Source of the DNA: an uncultured Mycoplasmatota bacterium
Lineage (GTDB): Bacteria > Bacillota_I > Bacilli_A > RF39 > UBA660
Direction: 5' to 3'
NCBI GenBank assembly: GCA_947643405.1
Contig: CANRVY010000018.1
Span: 1-34,264 of the forward strand
DNA length: 34,264 nucleotides
The position numbers were made by a program, and so were the translations under genes. Position 1 is the first letter of the stretch. Each line of letters opens with the position of its first letter. Shown here piece by piece: positions 8,341 to 16,508 of this stretch. Below the pieces are notes generated by a model. It was not told the origin of the DNA, did not search any database, and saw only the letters and a list, made by a program, of their open reading frames with translations.

Positions 8341-9750
8341 TTACTTACCAAGCAAATATGGATCACTTTCTGTTCCAATTCCACCTTTTATTTTTACATT
8401 AGAGTCAAGAATTACTACTGGGCGAGCTCCTGGTACAAAAAAATCCGCATTAGAAGTACCTGCTCTGCCATCTTTATTTATACTCCATACTAAATTTGAT
8501 TCTCCACCCCAAAGTGTAAGTGTCCAATCTGACTTAATTGGAAGTAGCCAATTGCTATTCGAACAAACATTATTACTAATATTTAAATTTATATTTTCTG
8601 TACATTCGCCACTTCCTGAACCATAAGCAAAATCAATCATAGTCATCAGTCCAATAGAATCCAAAATTACATATGTACTATTCTTTTCTGCTTTCTCAAA
8701 ATTCGATACTATATAATCACTACTTATACCTGCTAATTTCCATTTATCATTTAGCATCCATTCTTTTTGAACAGTTGAATTTATCCATTCTTCATTATTA
8801 AATACATCATTTTGTAATGCTGTATTTAAACTTGCTGGTCTCGTCCATACTTTTTTATCTGTATTATCCCATGCTATACCAGTACTATAATATTCTGTAC
8901 TAATTAATTTTAAATTCTCATCTATTACTCCTATGATTCTCCATAGTTGCTTTTCACTACATGTCTCTTTATCTGTTCCAAAACATACATAGTTATTTGG
9001 ATTACTTCCTGCATATCTTTTATTTCCACTTGTATCTGTTCTTATTATTCCATTTTCTCCTGCTGTTTCGGGTGTCATTATTTCCTCTGGATTTATCAAT
9101 GCATTTTTTATTTTGAAAGTTCTTGTTAATGATGCGATTTCTTTATTCTCATATATCATACGACATTTTACATCATTTTCGCCTTCTTTTAATTCTTTAG
9201 TATTTGTTACTTCTTTATTTTCATCTGATAAATTAATACATGTTACAATTCCTTTTTGATTTCTAATATTATAATAACTTCCTGGTATCGCACTATCCAA
9301 TCCTGATTCTATATAACTTAGTTTTATTCCCTCTTCTATCATTGGAGACTCAATTTTACATGTTTCTTTATTGTAATATATAATTTCTATACTTTCTTTG
9401 TCTTCTCTTTTTATTGCACACCATTTTTCATTATGAATAGACATTTCTATTTTTCCATTGCTTTTTACAATAATGGTTCCACCTTTTGGTCTAGTACCTT
9501 TATATTTTAATTCATTTTCTTCTTCCTCATATGAAAACACTTTATCTCCTAGTTCTTTATTGTCTATAATATTTTCTACATAATATAATCTTGCACTTTC
9601 CATAATCCCATATGCACTATTTTGAAATGCACTCTTTCTTGCTTTTTCTATAATATTTAGTACAGTTGGTATTGCAATTAAAGCTATCACAGTTAATATT
9701 ACGATTACAGCCAATAATTCAATCAATGTAAATCCTTTCTCCTTGCACAT
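8341..9750 (-). CDS. Type IV pilin-like surface protein with large C-terminal domain
   Basis: The N-terminus is a classic prepilin: a short basic leader ending KEKG, cleavage before Phe, then FTLIELLAVIVILTVIALIA, with Glu5 of the mature form and the hydrophobic assembly helix. Maturation needs a prepilin peptidase, which is not in this window. Residues 60-230 carry charged, cysteine-containing segments. The last 230 or so residues begin YVCFGT, continue LWRIIGVIDENLKLIS and end GARPVVILDSNVKIKGG. Such an end domain is, to my recollection, common in surface proteins of uncultured gut Firmicutes, but I cannot name it. At 469 aa it is two to three times a usual pilin, so a minor or tip pilin or adhesin is likelier than the main subunit. 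It stands alone with its own promoter. Confidence 0.75.
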   Translation of the reverse strand: MCKEKGFTLIELLAVIVILTVIALIAIPTVLNIIEKARKSAFQNSAYGIMESARLYYVENIIDNKELGDKVFSYEEEENELKYKGTRPKGGTIIVKSNGKIEMSIHNEKWCAIKREDKESIEIIYYNKETCKIESPMIEEGIKLSYIESGLDSAIPGSYYNIRNQKGIVTCINLSDENKEVTNTKELKEGENDVKCRMIYENKEIASLTRTFKIKNALINPEEIMTPETAGENGIIRTDTSGNKRYAGSNPNNYVCFGTDKETCSEKQLWRIIGVIDENLKLISTEYYSTGIAWDNTDKKVWTRPASLNTALQNDVFNNEEWINSTVQKEWMLNDKWKLAGISSDYIVSNFEKAEKNSTYVILDSIGLMTMIDFAYGSGSGECTENINLNISNNVCSNSNWLLPIKSDWTLTLWGGESNLVWSINKDGRAGTSNADFFVPGARPVVILDSNVKIKGGIGTESDPYLLGK

Positions 9751-9776
9751 TTTTCATTACCTTCCTATTAGTATTT

Positions 9777-9782
9777 ATTATA
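9777..9782 (-). promoter_or_regulatory. -10 element of the pilin-like gene
   Basis: TATAAT on the minus strand about 30 bases before the start codon. I see no good -35 box at the right distance, so the promoter may be weak or activator-dependent. The RBS is AGGAAGG, nine bases before the ATG. Confidence 0.5.
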
Positions 9783-9851
9783 ACAATTTCTTTTTCTATC
9801 TCCTATTTTGTAACTAAACTACTACACTCATTCAAAAATAATATTTTTATA

Positions 9852-9911
9852 AAAAAAATAAGGATTTTGAGCTTCTAACTTAAAAATTATATGACCCTTC
9901 CTTATTTTTTT
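9852..9911. terminator. Long-loop inverted repeat, possible terminator of the clpC-hsp20 unit
   Basis: AAAAAAATAAGGA (9852-9864) is perfectly complementary to 9899-9911, with a 34-base loop. It lies downstream of the hsp20 stop on the minus strand. The loop is long for an intrinsic terminator and the stem is mostly A-T. The rest of this 223-base gap holds only the pilin promoter. Confidence 0.4.
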
Positions 9912-9973
9912 CACTTTTTTTTAATCTTTAAACGCCAGAATAATACAAATCTATTTTACAACAAATAAATTTT

Positions 9974-10354
9974 CTATTCTATAATAATTTGTTTTTTTGT
10001 TTCCTTCTTTTCTTCCTTTTTGTCTAAAGTAACTGTTAATATTCCATTTTGACAGCTTGCTTTAATAGAATCTTCATTCACATCACCTACATAAAAAGTT
10101 CTTTCTTTCTCACTCATAACTCGTTCTTTTCTAATATATTCATTTGTTTCTTCAAAAATATTTTCTTGTTTAACTGAAACAGTTAAATATCCATTTTCAT
10201 AATCCACTTGAATATTTTCTTTTTCAATTCCTGGAACTTCAATTTTTAGATAATAAGTATTATCGTGCTCATAAATATCTGTTTTTAAATAATTAAATTC
10301 ACCATTATTAAATCCTAATCCATTTCTAAAAAATCCATTTCCTAAATAGTTCAT
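9974..10354 (-). CDS. Small heat shock protein, Hsp20/alpha-crystallin family
   Basis: Small heat shock proteins form oligomers that hold unfolded proteins for refolding or degradation. The alpha-crystallin domain runs from about residue 22 (LKTDIYEHDNTYYLKIEVPG) to 115, with the family's VPGIxKENIxV strand, ENGYLTVSVK, and the closing NGILTVTLDKK. The 126-aa length is on the short side because the N-terminal arm is only about 20 residues. A C-terminal IxI-type tail is approximated by IIIE. It lies 12 bases after clpC with its own SD (AGAAAGGAATAATT), so it is cotranscribed with clpC. I see no CIRCE-type repeat in this region. Confidence 0.93.
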   Translation of the reverse strand: MNYLGNGFFRNGLGFNNGEFNYLKTDIYEHDNTYYLKIEVPGIEKENIQVDYENGYLTVSVKQENIFEETNEYIRKERVMSEKERTFYVGDVNEDSIKASCQNGILTVTLDKKEEKKETKKQIIIE

Positions 10355-10366
10355 AATTATTCCTTT

Positions 10367-12691
10367 CTAACTTTCTACCTGTGTTCTTAAATGTTCAATC
10401 TTTATTTGTTCTTTTCCATCTATTGCTTCTTCAATAATCATTGCCTCAATATCTTCTTTAATAATTTTATCAAGTCTTCTAGCTCCAAATTCTTTAAAGT
10501 TACTCTTTTCTACAATTTCTGAAATCAGGGATTTATCATAAGTAATCTGATATCCTTTCTTTTGATAGCGTGTTTCTAATTTTTGTAATTTTCTCTCTGT
10601 GAGCCTTTCAATATCTTGTTGTTGTAATTTTTGAAATACTACGGTTTCATCTATGCGATTGATAAATGGAATACTAAAATGCTCTTTTAATTTTGAAAAA
10701 ATGACATCCTCTTTTGGAGATTCAAAACCAATATGTATTTCCTCAAATCCAATATTAGAAGTCATAATGATAGTAACATTCCCAAAATGAACTGTGATTC
10801 CCCTAGAATCTTTAATTTTCCCTTCTTCTAACACTTGGAAAAATAAATTTAAAATCGAAGGATGTGCTCTTTCTATTTCATCCAAAATTAGAACAGAATA
10901 TGGTTTATTTCTAATCTCTTCTAAAATATTTTTATGATCATCATAGCCAACATATCCTGGAGGCGCACCCACTAATTTACTAATAGAGTGTGCTTCAGCA
11001 TATTCACTCATATCTAGTTTAATAATATTTTCTTTTCCTACTAATTCTTCTCCGAAAAGCTTAGAAAGAGCAGTTTTTCCTACTCCTGATGGTCCTACAA
11101 ATAAAAGAGAAGTCCCTTTTTCTTCTTCTTTAAATCCTAACTTTAATCGTTTTGAAACTTGAACAATTTTATCCACTGCTTCATTTTGACCAAGAATTTC
11201 ATTTTTAATATGACTTTCCAAATCTTTTATTGCTTTTTTATTTTCTTTTAAAAGCTCATACACTGGCACTTTGGTTTTGATATGAATCACTTCAGCAATA
11301 TCTTCTTTGGTGACAATCTTATTATGTTTTTGTTTTAAAAGATTTAGTTCTAATTTATTCAAGTTATCCATTAAATGATTTTCTTTTTCTTTCCATTTGG
11401 AAGCTTCTTTAAATTCATTATTTAAAATTGCTTCATTCTTTTCTTTGATTGTATTTTGAAGAACTTTATTTAATTCATGATATTTTTTCAATTCCTTGCT
11501 TTCTTTTAAACTCACTTTAGCACAGACTTCATCTAAAATGTCGATTGCTTTATCTGGCTGATTTCGATTATGAATATATTTTTCACTGAATTCAATAATT
11601 AAATCAATCATTGATTCACTTATTTTCACAAAATGATATTGTTCATAGATAGCTTTTAATTTCATTAAAATATTTTTAACTACTTTTGTATCTGGAACTT
11701 CAATATAAATACTCTGAAATCTTCTATCAAGTGCTCCATCTGCTTCAATATACTTTTTATACTCTTCTGTTGTTGTAGCACCAATTAAACGCAACTTTCC
11801 TCTTGCAAGAGCTGGCTTAAAAATATTTGAAGCATCTATAGCTCCTTCTGCACCTCCTGCTCCTACTAATGTATGAATTTCATCAATGAACAAAATGATA
11901 TTATCGCTGTTTTCAATTTCAGCCAACACCTTTCTCATTCTTTCTTCAAATTCACCACGATATTTTGTTCCTGCAACCATAGTAGCCATATCCAGACTAA
12001 TAATACGCTTATTTTTTAAAGATGATGGAACTTCTCCAGAAGCAATTCTTCTACTAAGTTCTTCTACAATCGCAGTCTTACCTACTCCTGCGGATCCAAT
12101 CAATAATGGATTATTTTTTGTTCTTCTAGAAAGTATTTCTAGTACTCTTTTTATTTCCACATCTCTTCCAATAACTGGGTCTAATTCACCATTGGTAGCT
12201 TTAGCTGTTAAATCAGTTCCAAGTTCTTCTAACATCATTTTATGACCTTTTTTATGTTTTGCACCTGTTGTTAATTTATAAGCGAATTCACTATATAAAT
12301 CGTCAATATCAATATTCATTCCAAGTAGAATTCGAATAGCTACCCCTTCTCCTTCTTCTAAAAGACTTGCAAATAAATGCTCAATTGTAACTGTTCCATT
12401 ATTATTTTCCTTGCTATCTATGATTGCGTTCTCCATTACTCGCTTTAAAAGTGGTGTATACAAAAACCAATTGCTTGCTATTTCACCTATTCCAACAATA
12501 TCTATGAGTTCTAGTCGAAATGATTCATAATCTAAATGATATTCTTTTAGTTTTCTAGAAATCGGATTATCAGCTCTTAAAATGGCCAAAAGTAAATGTT
12601 CACTTCCAACATATGGATGCTTTAATTCTTTCATTTCGCTTTTCGCATTTATCAAAATTTGTCTTGCTTCTTCATTAAAGTTTCCAAACAT
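10367..12691 (-). CDS. clpC: AAA+ unfoldase ClpC
   Basis: ClpC unfolds substrates and feeds them to ClpP in the cytoplasm. Two Clp_N repeats (about 1-140) precede AAA1 with Walker A GSAGVGKTAI (199-208) and Walker B ILFIDEIHTL. A short UVR-like coiled segment follows (KEASKWKEKENHLMDNL). AAA2 has Walker A GPSGVGKTAL and Walker B VLILDEIERAH, and ends in the D2 small domain. An IGF tripeptide (HIGFES) after the AAA2 sensor-1 strand matches the ClpP-binding loop, absent from ClpB, and the middle segment is far shorter than in ClpB. At 774 aa it is slightly shorter than B. subtilis ClpC. It is preceded by the cse60-like gene and followed by hsp20. Adaptors (McsB, MecA) and ctsR are not in view. 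Confidence 0.92.
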   Translation of the reverse strand: MFGNFNEEARQILINAKSEMKELKHPYVGSEHLLLAILRADNPISRKLKEYHLDYESFRLELIDIVGIGEIASNWFLYTPLLKRVMENAIIDSKENNNGTVTIEHLFASLLEEGEGVAIRILLGMNIDIDDLYSEFAYKLTTGAKHKKGHKMMLEELGTDLTAKATNGELDPVIGRDVEIKRVLEILSRRTKNNPLLIGSAGVGKTAIVEELSRRIASGEVPSSLKNKRIISLDMATMVAGTKYRGEFEERMRKVLAEIENSDNIILFIDEIHTLVGAGGAEGAIDASNIFKPALARGKLRLIGATTTEEYKKYIEADGALDRRFQSIYIEVPDTKVVKNILMKLKAIYEQYHFVKISESMIDLIIEFSEKYIHNRNQPDKAIDILDEVCAKVSLKESKELKKYHELNKVLQNTIKEKNEAILNNEFKEASKWKEKENHLMDNLNKLELNLLKQKHNKIVTKEDIAEVIHIKTKVPVYELLKENKKAIKDLESHIKNEILGQNEAVDKIVQVSKRLKLGFKEEEKGTSLLFVGPSGVGKTALSKLFGEELVGKENIIKLDMSEYAEAHSISKLVGAPPGYVGYDDHKNILEEIRNKPYSVLILDEIERAHPSILNLFFQVLEEGKIKDSRGITVHFGNVTIIMTSNIGFEEIHIGFESPKEDVIFSKLKEHFSIPFINRIDETVVFQKLQQQDIERLTERKLQKLETRYQKKGYQITYDKSLISEIVEKSNFKEFGARRLDKIIKEDIEAMIIEEAIDGKEQIKIEHLRTQVES

Positions 12692-12737
12692 AAAATCATC
12701 TCTTTTCCTTTCTTATATTGTTTCATTCCTTTCTTTT

Positions 12738-12914
12738 TTAAACATTCTTATATAAAATAAGAGCGGAAAAACAATAAACTTGTTCTTCTCCAAATACACT
12801 TGCTGATACACTAAACTTAATATCAACAATTTCTAATTCTTTTTCTTCTAAAAAATCATTGATTGCTTTTTCTAAATCTGTTTCATGGCTTTCATCAAAT
12901 ACTTTTACTTTCAT
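12738..12914 (-). CDS. Cse60-like small protein, 58 aa
   Basis: Translation from the ATG at 12914 gives 58 residues beginning MKVKVFDESHETDLEKAIND and ending VYCFSALILYKNV. The pattern, with VKVFDE-H-DLEKAINxFL at the start, VDIKFSVSASV in the middle and YCFSALILY at the end, matches the Cse60 family as I remember it. That family is named for a sigma-E-dependent sporulation gene of B. subtilis but is also found in non-sporulating Bacilli. GGTGAT precedes the ATG. The stop is 46 bases before clpC on the same strand, so they may be cotranscribed. The function is not established. A housekeeping role in this organism is as likely as a spore role. Confidence 0.75.
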   Translation of the reverse strand: MKVKVFDESHETDLEKAINDFLEEKELEIVDIKFSVSASVFGEEQVYCFSALILYKNV

Positions 12915-12980
12915 ATCATCACCATACTCATTTTAAAATATAAGAGAAGATAAATTTGTCGGATTACATAAGAGCAATAA

Positions 12981-13003
12981 AAAAATCGTAATTAGTACGA
13001 TTT
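12981..13003 (-). terminator. Terminator after the 192-aa paralog gene
   Basis: AAATCGTA (12983-12990) pairs with TACGATTT (12996-13003), and the minus-strand RNA continues UUUUAUU. It overlaps the stop codon of the upstream gene. Confidence 0.75.
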
Positions 13004-13581
13004 TACTTTTTTACTTTTACAGGAAAACTTTCTTCTTTCTGGACCTCTCCTGTAAATGCTAATGGAACAATTCTAGTAAATGGACCTGTTCCTTCTTTTT
13101 CTATAAACTGATTTAATAATTTAAAATTTCTATCATAATCAAAACTACGCGGTTCAAGACATAATCCATTATTAATGCCACCAAAATTCCAATAAGATTG
13201 ATCAACACCAATTCCCAATGAAGTTCTCATTTGTCTTAAATATTCTAAAACATCTTTTGGAAGATATTGATTAAGACACCAATGGAGACCTATTTTTCTT
13301 CCTTCTAAAATTGCTACTGCTAGCTGTAAATTTCTACAATTCTCTGCTTGACCATAATAATTTTTCCAATTAACCGATTCAAATTTTTTTTGTGCTACAT
13401 ATTTTCTTCCTTCCAATAAAGCTCTTTCATAAGCATCTTGTGGGACCAATAAAATTTCTCTTTCTTGCCAAAAGTGTTCTTGAATTACTTCTATTTTTAT
13501 TTCAGATATTAAAAAATCCCTTACCAAGTCTATTTCACCAATATTTCCAATGAATGCTGATTTTAATTCTAACTTGCTCAT
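13003..13581 (-). CDS. Unknown protein, copy 1 of a three-member local family
   Basis: A 192-aa soluble protein of a family I do not recognise. It starts MSKLELKSAF and ends with EGTGPFTRIVPLAFTGEVQ followed by a basic VKVKK tail, the same frame of motifs as copies 2 (14146-14727) and 3 (14945-15499). Shared inner features are an acidic YERALLEGRK-type helix near 75, an aromatic VxWxNYY segment near 93 and a P-x-DVLxYLR helix near 132. No membrane segment or known catalytic motif is visible. Its start overlaps the stop of the guanylate-kinase-like gene by four bases, so the two are translationally coupled. The GGAGG SD lies inside the upstream gene. Confidence 0.75.
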   Translation of the reverse strand: MSKLELKSAFIGNIGEIDLVRDFLISEIKIEVIQEHFWQEREILLVPQDAYERALLEGRKYVAQKKFESVNWKNYYGQAENCRNLQLAVAILEGRKIGLHWCLNQYLPKDVLEYLRQMRTSLGIGVDQSYWNFGGINNGLCLEPRSFDYDRNFKLLNQFIEKEGTGPFTRIVPLAFTGEVQKEESFPVKVKK

Positions 13582-14126
13582 TTTCTACCTCCTATAATAT
13601 ATCCTAAAACTTTTTGAAACTCTTTTTGATATTCTTCTATGCTAGAATTGTTTGTTACCTCATAATCTGCAACCCTTCTAAATTCTGCTAATTCTTGCTT
13701 AATTTGAGAAAATCTTTCTCTAATCTGTTCAATAGAATCTCCTCTTTTTCTTAATCGCTCTTCTAATATATCTAAAGAAGAATCGATTAAAATGCAAGGC
13801 GCTCTATCTAACTTTTCTTTTAGCTGTAAAATGCCATCATACCCAATATCTTTAATGGCTATTTTACCACTTCTTATTATATCATCATAATCTGTTCTTA
13901 ATATGCCATATTGATCTTGATGAAAATATTGATGTATCAATAATTGATCCTGTTCTTTTAAACAATTAAATTCAGGATGACTTACAAATACATATTCACT
14001 TTTTGGGTCACTTGGTCTAGATAATCTAGTAGTAACACTCCTTGGAAGTGTAAATATATCTGGATTTAAATTTCTAATGAGAGTGGATTTTCCAACACCA
14101 CTTACTCCACAAACTACAATAAACAT
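13578..14126 (-). CDS. Guanylate-kinase-like P-loop protein
   Basis: The 182-aa protein has a P-loop GVSGVGKST (7-15) and the guanylate-kinase GMP-site pattern SVTTRLSRPSD with YVFVSHPEF (about 34-55). Near 73 there is a YGILRTDYDDIIRSGK segment where Gmk has YGT and the ID helix, then a lid-like arginine-rich RLRKRGD-x-RERF region. Guanylate kinases phosphorylate GMP to GDP with ATP. This one diverges from housekeeping Gmk, for example ILR in place of the YGT-T/S motif, so it may act on another nucleotide or bind without turnover. It sits between two paralogs of the unknown family and overlaps copy 1. GGAGG precedes its ATG. Confidence 0.75.
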   Translation of the reverse strand: MFIVVCGVSGVGKSTLIRNLNPDIFTLPRSVTTRLSRPSDPKSEYVFVSHPEFNCLKEQDQLLIHQYFHQDQYGILRTDYDDIIRSGKIAIKDIGYDGILQLKEKLDRAPCILIDSSLDILEERLRKRGDSIEQIRERFSQIKQELAEFRRVADYEVTNNSSIEEYQKEFQKVLGYIIGGRK

Positions 14127-14145
14127 AATATGCCTCCAATATTTA

Positions 14146-14727
14146 TTATTTAATCTTTAAGAATGTAAAACTTTCTTTTTTTTGTACTTCTCCAGTATAA
14201 GATACTGGAATAATTCTTGAAAAAGGACCTGTTCCCTCCTGAAGAATAAACGATTTCATAAGTTCTAATTGCTTTTTATAATCCAAACTTCTTGAAGCAA
14301 AACATAAGGCTCTATCAGTATCATAATAAGATTGTGTAACATTTACACCTAATACTTCTTCCATTTTTCTAGCATATGCATAAACATCTTCTGGAAGATA
14401 TTGATTCGCACACCACAATACATTTCCTTTTCTTTTTCTGCGCAATATAGCATAAGCTAACTGAACATAGCCACATTCCAATGCAACATTATCTTGATTA
14501 ATCCATTTCACATATGGAATATTATTTTCTACTACAAATTTTTGAACTTCTGGTAGTACTCTTTCATAATCATCTTGCGGAACATCAATCACACTATATC
14601 CACAACATTCACAATAAGACCACTCACGAAATATTTTGATATTCATGTCACCTGTTAAAAAGTTTCTGACTAATTTTTTACTATCTATTCCTGTCATAAA
14701 TGCTGACTTTAATTCTAATTTACTCAT
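14146..14727 (-). CDS. Unknown protein, copy 2 of the local family
   Basis: This 193-aa paralog of the genes at 13003 and 14945 starts MSKLELKSAFMTG and ends EGTGPFSRIIPVSYTGEVQ plus a hydrophobic-basic tail. I set the start at the ATG 14727, because the paralogs begin with MSK and GAGGGG lies nine bases upstream; an in-frame GTG at 14736 overlaps that site. It has an extra CECCGYS segment near residue 40 not seen in the other copies. Function is unknown. A strong promoter precedes it, and the guanylate-kinase-like gene follows after 19 bases. Confidence 0.7.
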   Translation of the reverse strand: MSKLELKSAFMTGIDSKKLVRNFLTGDMNIKIFREWSYCECCGYSVIDVPQDDYERVLPEVQKFVVENNIPYVKWINQDNVALECGYVQLAYAILRRKRKGNVLWCANQYLPEDVYAYARKMEEVLGVNVTQSYYDTDRALCFASRSLDYKKQLELMKSFILQEGTGPFSRIIPVSYTGEVQKKESFTFLKIK

Positions 14728-14763
14728 TCCTAACACCCCTCAAAAACCTTTTTTATGAACGCT

Positions 14764-14792
14764 ATTATAACAGAATAAAAGGTCTTTGGCAA
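14764..14792 (-). promoter_or_regulatory. Promoter of copy 2 and the gmk-like operon
   Basis: TTGCCA (14787-14792), a 17-base spacer and TATAAT (14764-14769), with a TG one base before the -10 (extended -10), on the minus strand. I see nothing else in this 217-base gap beyond the terminator of copy 3. Confidence 0.8.
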
Positions 14793-14919
14793 ATCCGCTC
14801 TGACTGACTGATTTGATTAGCAGCGTCCAACTGCACTTACTATTCTTTATATAAAATGATCTCATTATCCTAAAATGATAATTTGCTAGATTCAATAATT
14901 TTTAATTTCCATTAAATGA

Positions 14920-14948
14920 AAAAATCACATCATAATGCAATTTTCTAT
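14920..14948 (-). terminator. Terminator after copy 3
   Basis: On the minus strand, AAATTGCAT pairs with ATGTGATTT (two G-U pairs) around TATG and is followed by UUUC. The stem is mostly A-U, so it is of moderate strength. Confidence 0.5.
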
Positions 14949-15499
14949 TTTTTGATTTTTACAAATGGTTTATCTAATACTTTTCCAGTACTTGAAAGTG
15001 GATACATTTCTTTAAATGGGCCCATTCCTTCAGACTCTACAAACTCTCTTAGTTTTTGAACTTTTTCTTCTTGATCAAGTCCTAGTGTAAATAAGCAAAA
15101 TGCATTTTCACCAAAATGATTGAATTCTTTTTTCCAAAGATTAGGCACATCAATTGCATTTTTCACTCGTTTTAAATACGATAATACATCTTCAGGTCTT
15201 TGTCCAACTTGCATTGTTACACATGCAAGTATTGATTCTAATAATTCTACCGTTTCATCATAGTAATTTACCCACTCTACATCTTTTAATTCTTCTAGAA
15301 GAGCAAATTTTCTCCCTTCTATAATTGCTGTTTCATAATTTTTTTCAAAAACCGCAATAGAATCTCTTGTTAATTCTCCAGAAACATATACACTAGAAAA
15401 AACTGGTATTTTTATAGCTTTCGTAATATAATTCCTCATAAGTTTTAAAGACATTTTCCCATCAAAGACAAATGCATTTCTTAGTTTTATTTTGCTCAT
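14945..15499 (-). CDS. Unknown protein, copy 3 of the local family
   Basis: At 184 aa this is the most diverged paralog. It starts MSKIKLRNAFVFDG and ends EGMGPFKEMYPLSSTGKV with a basic VKIKK tail. It keeps the YETAIIEGRKF helix near residue 55, the VEWVNYYDE segment and the P-x-DVLSYLKR helix near 110. It lacks the middle YW/YY segment of the other two. Having its own promoter and terminator, it is expressed separately from copies 1 and 2. GGAGGGAT precedes the ATG. No function can be assigned. Three tandem copies point to local duplication followed by divergence. Confidence 0.7.
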   Translation of the reverse strand: MSKIKLRNAFVFDGKMSLKLMRNYITKAIKIPVFSSVYVSGELTRDSIAVFEKNYETAIIEGRKFALLEELKDVEWVNYYDETVELLESILACVTMQVGQRPEDVLSYLKRVKNAIDVPNLWKKEFNHFGENAFCLFTLGLDQEEKVQKLREFVESEGMGPFKEMYPLSSTGKVLDKPFVKIKK

Positions 15500-15522
15500 T
15501 TTATCCCTCCTGACATAGCTTT

Positions 15523-15550
15523 ATTATAGCAAAAAAAATATCTATTACAA
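15523..15550 (-). promoter_or_regulatory. Promoter of copy 3
   Basis: TTGTAA (15545-15550), a 16-base spacer and TATAAT (15523-15528) with an upstream TGC (extended -10) on the minus strand. Confidence 0.75.
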
Positions 15551-15578
15551 TAAAAAAACTAATGATTTCTCACTAGTT
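15551..15578 (-). terminator. Terminator of tsf
   Basis: AACTAGTGA-GAAA-TCATTAGTT on the minus strand (15557-15578, one G-U pair) runs into a T tract and overlaps the tsf stop codon. Confidence 0.85.
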
Positions 15579-16448
15579 TTGTCCCATTTGTTTTGCAACT
15601 TCTTCAGCAAAATTTTCTTCTCTTTTTTCCATTCCTTCGCCTACTTCAAAACGTACCATTTTTAAGATTTCTCCACCATTGTTTTTTACATATGTTCCAA
15701 CACTGATATCACCATCTTTAATAAATGGTTGTTCTTCTAAACAAATTTCTTTATAGAATTTCTGAATTCTTCCTGCCACCATTTTTTCTGCGATTTCAGC
15801 TGGCTTTCCTTCATTGATAGCTTGTTCTTTTAAAACTTCTCTTTCTCTATCCAATTCCTCAGATGGTACTTCACTTGTTTTTACATAAGATGGTCTCATA
15901 GCTGCTGCATGCATTGCTACATCTTTTGCTACTTCTTCGTTAGCACCTTTTAAAACTGTTAATACTGCTATTTTGCCACCCATATGAATATAAGCTCCAA
16001 AATATTCTCCATCATTCTTTGTAATATGTTCAAATCTTCTAAAACTTAATTTTTCTCCAATTTTTGCTGTTTTGGCAACAATCAAATCATTAAGAGTTCC
16101 TTCGTTCATATTTAGTTCTAATGCTTCTTCTACTGTTGTAACATTACTTTTAATAACTGTTTTTAACGTCATATCTACTAAATTTTTAAATTCCTCATTT
16201 TTAGCAACAAAATCAGTTTCTGAATTAATTTCTACTACTGCAGCTTCATTTCCTTCTACTAATATTGCAGCAAGTCCTTCAGCAGCAATACGGTCAGCCT
16301 TTTTAGCTGCTTTTGAAATTCCCTTTTCTCTTAACCAATCAATAGAAGCATTTAAATCCCCATTATTGGCTTCTAATGCTTTTTTACAGTCCAGCATTCC
16401 TGCTCCTGTTTTTTCTCTTAGTTCTTTTACTAAACTAGCACTTATCAT
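15573..16448 (-). CDS. tsf: Translation elongation factor Ts
   Basis: EF-Ts releases GDP from EF-Tu. The N-terminal UBA-like domain holds the family signature LREKTGAGMLDCKKALE (about 10-26) and the nearby DLNASIDWLREKGI. The core contains EINSETDFVAKNEEF (about 75-89), the TDFVAKN loop that contacts EF-Tu. The 291-aa length is typical. It lies directly downstream of rpsB, the usual order, with the SD GGAGAGAT before the ATG and a hairpin between the genes. Confidence 0.97.
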   Translation of the reverse strand: MISASLVKELREKTGAGMLDCKKALEANNGDLNASIDWLREKGISKAAKKADRIAAEGLAAILVEGNEAAVVEINSETDFVAKNEEFKNLVDMTLKTVIKSNVTTVEEALELNMNEGTLNDLIVAKTAKIGEKLSFRRFEHITKNDGEYFGAYIHMGGKIAVLTVLKGANEEVAKDVAMHAAAMRPSYVKTSEVPSEELDREREVLKEQAINEGKPAEIAEKMVAGRIQKFYKEICLEEQPFIKDGDISVGTYVKNNGGEILKMVRFEVGEGMEKREENFAEEVAKQMGQN

Positions 16449-16462
16449 AATATCTCTCCTTT

Positions 16463-16502
16463 TTTATTAAAAAAGATAGTTTCTACTATAGAAACCATCT
16501 TT
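16463..16502 (-). terminator. Hairpin between rpsB and tsf, likely partial terminator
   Basis: A 14-bp stem (16472-16485 with 16489-16502, one G-U pair) with a three-base loop is followed on the minus strand by UUUUUU. It probably lowers tsf transcription relative to rpsB or stabilises the rpsB message. Confidence 0.75.
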
Positions 16503-16508
16503 ATAGTT

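Noticed and set aside
10367-12691. ClpB disaggregase
   Set aside because: The long ClpB middle coil is missing and an IGF ClpP-binding tripeptide is present, so ClpC is the better call.
14800-14830. Short CTGA tandem repeat
   Set aside because: Only about three units; no sign of a functional repeat. No CRISPR-type array was seen anywhere.
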